DNA of 64,000 nt, taken from contig NZ_JBMPGS010000002.1 in assembly GCF_049680855.1 (NCBI RefSeq), forward strand, positions 62,001 to 126,000. Reading direction: 5' to 3'. This DNA is from Salinimicrobium sp049680855 (lineage in GTDB: Bacteria; Bacteroidota; Bacteroidia; Flavobacteriales; Flavobacteriaceae). How positions within the stretch are numbered: position 1 is the stretch's first letter; every line of letters starts with the position of its first letter. The translations under genes and the position numbers were made by a program. The notes under the pieces are model-generated. The model did not search any database. It saw only the letters and a program-made list of their open reading frames with translations, and was not told the origin of the DNA. Shown piece by piece: positions 62,364 through 64,000 of this stretch.

Positions 62364-63883
62364 TGGATTTAAAAAGAAGCAGCGGAATTCTCTTACACAT
62401 CACTTCTTTGCCGTCAGCATTCGGGATTGGAGATGTAGGTTCGGCGGCCTATGAATTCGTTGATTTTTTGGCAGCATCGGGTCATCATTACTGGCAATTG
62501 CTGCCTTTGAATCCTACAGATGAAGCTTACAGCCATTCCCCGTACAGTAGTTTCTCAGCTTTTGCCGGGAATCCGCTGCTTATAAGTCCGGAACTCCTTG
62601 AAAAAGACGGATATGTTGATCTGGAGGATTTTCCGAAGCCTAAAAATATCAGTGAGGAAAAAGTACATTTTTCAGCAGTACAGGAATATAAAGAGGAACT
62701 TTTTTCCGCAGCCTATAAGAGCTTCAAAAAGAAGAAAAGTAATACCAATTTCAAAGCTTTCTGCAAAGAACATGCTTCCTGGCTAGACAATTTTAGTCTG
62801 TATAAAGCACTTCGGAAGAAGTACAAGAGTGAAGCCTGGTTTTCCTGGCCCACGGAATTCAGGGACCGTAAGAAAACTGCTTTAAAGAAAGTTCGAAAAG
62901 AACTGGCTGAAGATATTGAAAAAGAGCAATTCATTCAGTTTTTGTTCTTCTCGCAATGGAAATCACTGATGGATTATGCTCATAAAAAGAAGGTAAAGCT
63001 TTTTGGAGATATTCCGTTTTATGTGAACCACGACAGTGCCGACTGCTGGGCAAACGCCGAATATTTTAAGCTGGACGAGAAGAAAATGCCCACACATGTT
63101 TCGGGTGTGCCGCCAGATTATTTTAGTGAAACTGGCCAACTATGGGGTACTCCGGTGTACAACTGGAAGGAAATGGAAGCGAATGACTTTGACTGGTGGG
63201 TAAAGAGAATTCATCAGAATTTACTGTTGTTTGATCTCGTACGGCTGGATCATTTCAGGGCTTTTGCGGCTTATTGGGAAGTCCCGGCAGGAGAGAAGAC
63301 CGCTATAAATGGTAAATGGGTAAAATCACCAGGAAACAAATTCTTTATTCTGCTAAAAAGAGAGTATCCAAAAATGCCATTAATTGCAGAAGATCTTGGT
63401 TCTTTAGACAAGCCCGTGTACAAACTGCTGGAAAAATTTAGATTTCCCGGGATGAAGGTGCTGCATTTTGCCTTTGGTGAAGATCGCAGGGATAATCCTT
63501 ACCTGCCTTTCAACCATGAAGCCAATTCTGTGGTTTATTCAGGAACACATGATAACAATACCAGTGTTGGCTGGTTCAAAAAGGCTTCCAGAATTGAGAA
63601 AAAACATCTGAAGGATTATACGGCGCAACGTGTAACAGTAAAAAATGTGCATAAGGTGTTGCACCGCATGGCACTGGCATCGGTTGCAAAACTGGCAATT
63701 GTGCCCCTACAGGATCTTATAGGTTTGGGGGAAGAAGGGATCATGAATACGCCCGGCACCACCAAAAATAACTGGAGCTGGCGAGCAAAGCCAGGTCAAA
63801 TCCCGACGGAGCAGATACCGGAGCTAAAAGAACTGAATGAAGTCTATGGAAGGTTGCCGGAGTCAACATCTAAAGACACTTGA
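62363..63883 (+). CDS. malQ: 4-alpha-glucanotransferase
   Basis: A 506-residue GH77 amylomaltase of the short bacterial form. Motifs: SSGILLHITSLPS start, YSPYSS-like HSPYSSFSAFAGNP, nucleophile Asp296 (LVRLDHFRAF), acid/base Glu343 (LIAEDLGSL) and third acid in GTHDNNTS. It transfers glucan segments between chains and can lengthen short maltodextrins left by TreY/TreZ so that they can be used again. Last gene of the treZ-GH57-treY-malQ operon; its ATG overlaps the treY stop by 1 base. Confidence 0.95.
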   Translation: MDLKRSSGILLHITSLPSAFGIGDVGSAAYEFVDFLAASGHHYWQLLPLNPTDEAYSHSPYSSFSAFAGNPLLISPELLEKDGYVDLEDFPKPKNISEEKVHFSAVQEYKEELFSAAYKSFKKKKSNTNFKAFCKEHASWLDNFSLYKALRKKYKSEAWFSWPTEFRDRKKTALKKVRKELAEDIEKEQFIQFLFFSQWKSLMDYAHKKKVKLFGDIPFYVNHDSADCWANAEYFKLDEKKMPTHVSGVPPDYFSETGQLWGTPVYNWKEMEANDFDWWVKRIHQNLLLFDLVRLDHFRAFAAYWEVPAGEKTAINGKWVKSPGNKFFILLKREYPKMPLIAEDLGSLDKPVYKLLEKFRFPGMKVLHFAFGEDRRDNPYLPFNHEANSVVYSGTHDNNTSVGWFKKASRIEKKHLKDYTAQRVTVKNVHKVLHRMALASVAKLAIVPLQDLIGLGEEGIMNTPGTTKNNWSWRAKPGQIPTEQIPELKELNEVYGRLPESTSKDT

Positions 63884-63895
63884 TACTGAAGTGTT

Positions 63896-63967
63896 CAAAA
63901 TGGCATTTTGGAGAAGTTTTCCATTCAAATGTTCAGAAGAAAAACGGAATTGGAACTGGCATTTTTG
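63896..63967. repeat. Two copies of the dispersed palindrome after malQ
   Basis: CAAAATGGCATTTTG (63896-63910) is a perfect 15-bp palindrome apart from its centre; a half-site CATTTTTG follows at 63960-63967. No gene is seen from 63884 to the window end. Confidence 0.45.
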
Positions 63968-64000
63968 GATGCTCAGATGAGATAAAAAATAAATCAAAGC

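Noticed and set aside
1..64000. tRNA genes, rRNA genes, CRISPR arrays, insertion sequences, prophage
   Set aside because: Intergenic stretches were read for tRNA arms, regularly spaced repeats, transposase ORFs and terminal inverted repeats; none was found.

Overview
The window is a stretch of chromosome from a member of Bacteroidota, most likely a marine-type Flavobacteriaceae (Gramella/Salegentibacter/Salinimicrobium-like; the genus is a guess). The evidence is the family content (gyrA followed by a secreted TPR protein, a GreA-like factor, DUF3817, a CPA2 antiporter with an RCK domain, FUSC), promoters of the Bacteroidota form TAnnTTTG, the absence of Shine-Dalgarno sequences, and moderately AT-rich DNA. 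I see no rRNA, tRNA, insertion sequence, prophage or CRISPR array. Coding density is high and the region looks like stable chromosome rather than an island.

Layout. 1-9.2 kb: the 3' end of gyrA, a TPR protein, a C40-type protein that lacks its catalytic Cys, a thiolase, a 7TM-HD (PgpH-like) c-di-nucleotide phosphodiesterase, a GreA-like factor, and a SatD/DUF3307 pair behind two palindromic operators. 9.2-23 kb: aldehyde dehydrogenase-NUDIX-thioesterase operon, two MscS channels, a stress-type membrane protein, galE, a 47-aa Pmp3 protein, a DEAD-box helicase, a cation diffusion facilitator, a VTT membrane protein, an SDR, and a DJ-1/hydrolase pair. 23-40.6 kb: FUSC transporter, a 36-aa basic protein, cysE-cysM, an SF2 helicase, a class A PBP, an SdiA-regulated propeller protein with a second VTT protein, a renal-type dipeptidase, a DUF4377 lipoprotein, an ABC exporter, a CPA2 antiporter and a 2H phosphoesterase.

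40.8-44.2 kb holds a tightly overlapping three-gene operon: RimK-like ATP-grasp ligase (RLAN domain), GCS2-type glutamate ligase and N-formylglutamate-amidohydrolase-like enzyme. Two peptide-bond-forming enzymes plus one amidohydrolase look like a self-contained pathway for making and trimming an unknown glutamate-derived compound. I consider this the best candidate for an undescribed system.

47-63.9 kb is a seven-gene alpha-glucan/trehalose locus in two divergent operons. The minus operon (glgE, treS-maltokinase fusion, glgB) turns trehalose into branched glucan through maltose 1-phosphate. The plus operon (treZ, GH57-DUF3536, treY, malQ) turns glucan back into trehalose. Together they form a closed cycle. 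Two points are unusual: glgB carries a Lys/Ala/Thr-rich tail of about 315 residues, and an uncharacterised GH57-DUF3536 enzyme sits where a TreX debranching enzyme would be expected.

Cross-cutting observations: three genes have their -7 box 4-5 nt before the ATG and are probably leaderless; several in-frame TTG codons that could be taken for starts are part of -7 boxes, which moves the true starts downstream; and a palindrome of the form TTCAAAAATGnCATTTTTGAA recurs in intergenic and coding DNA.
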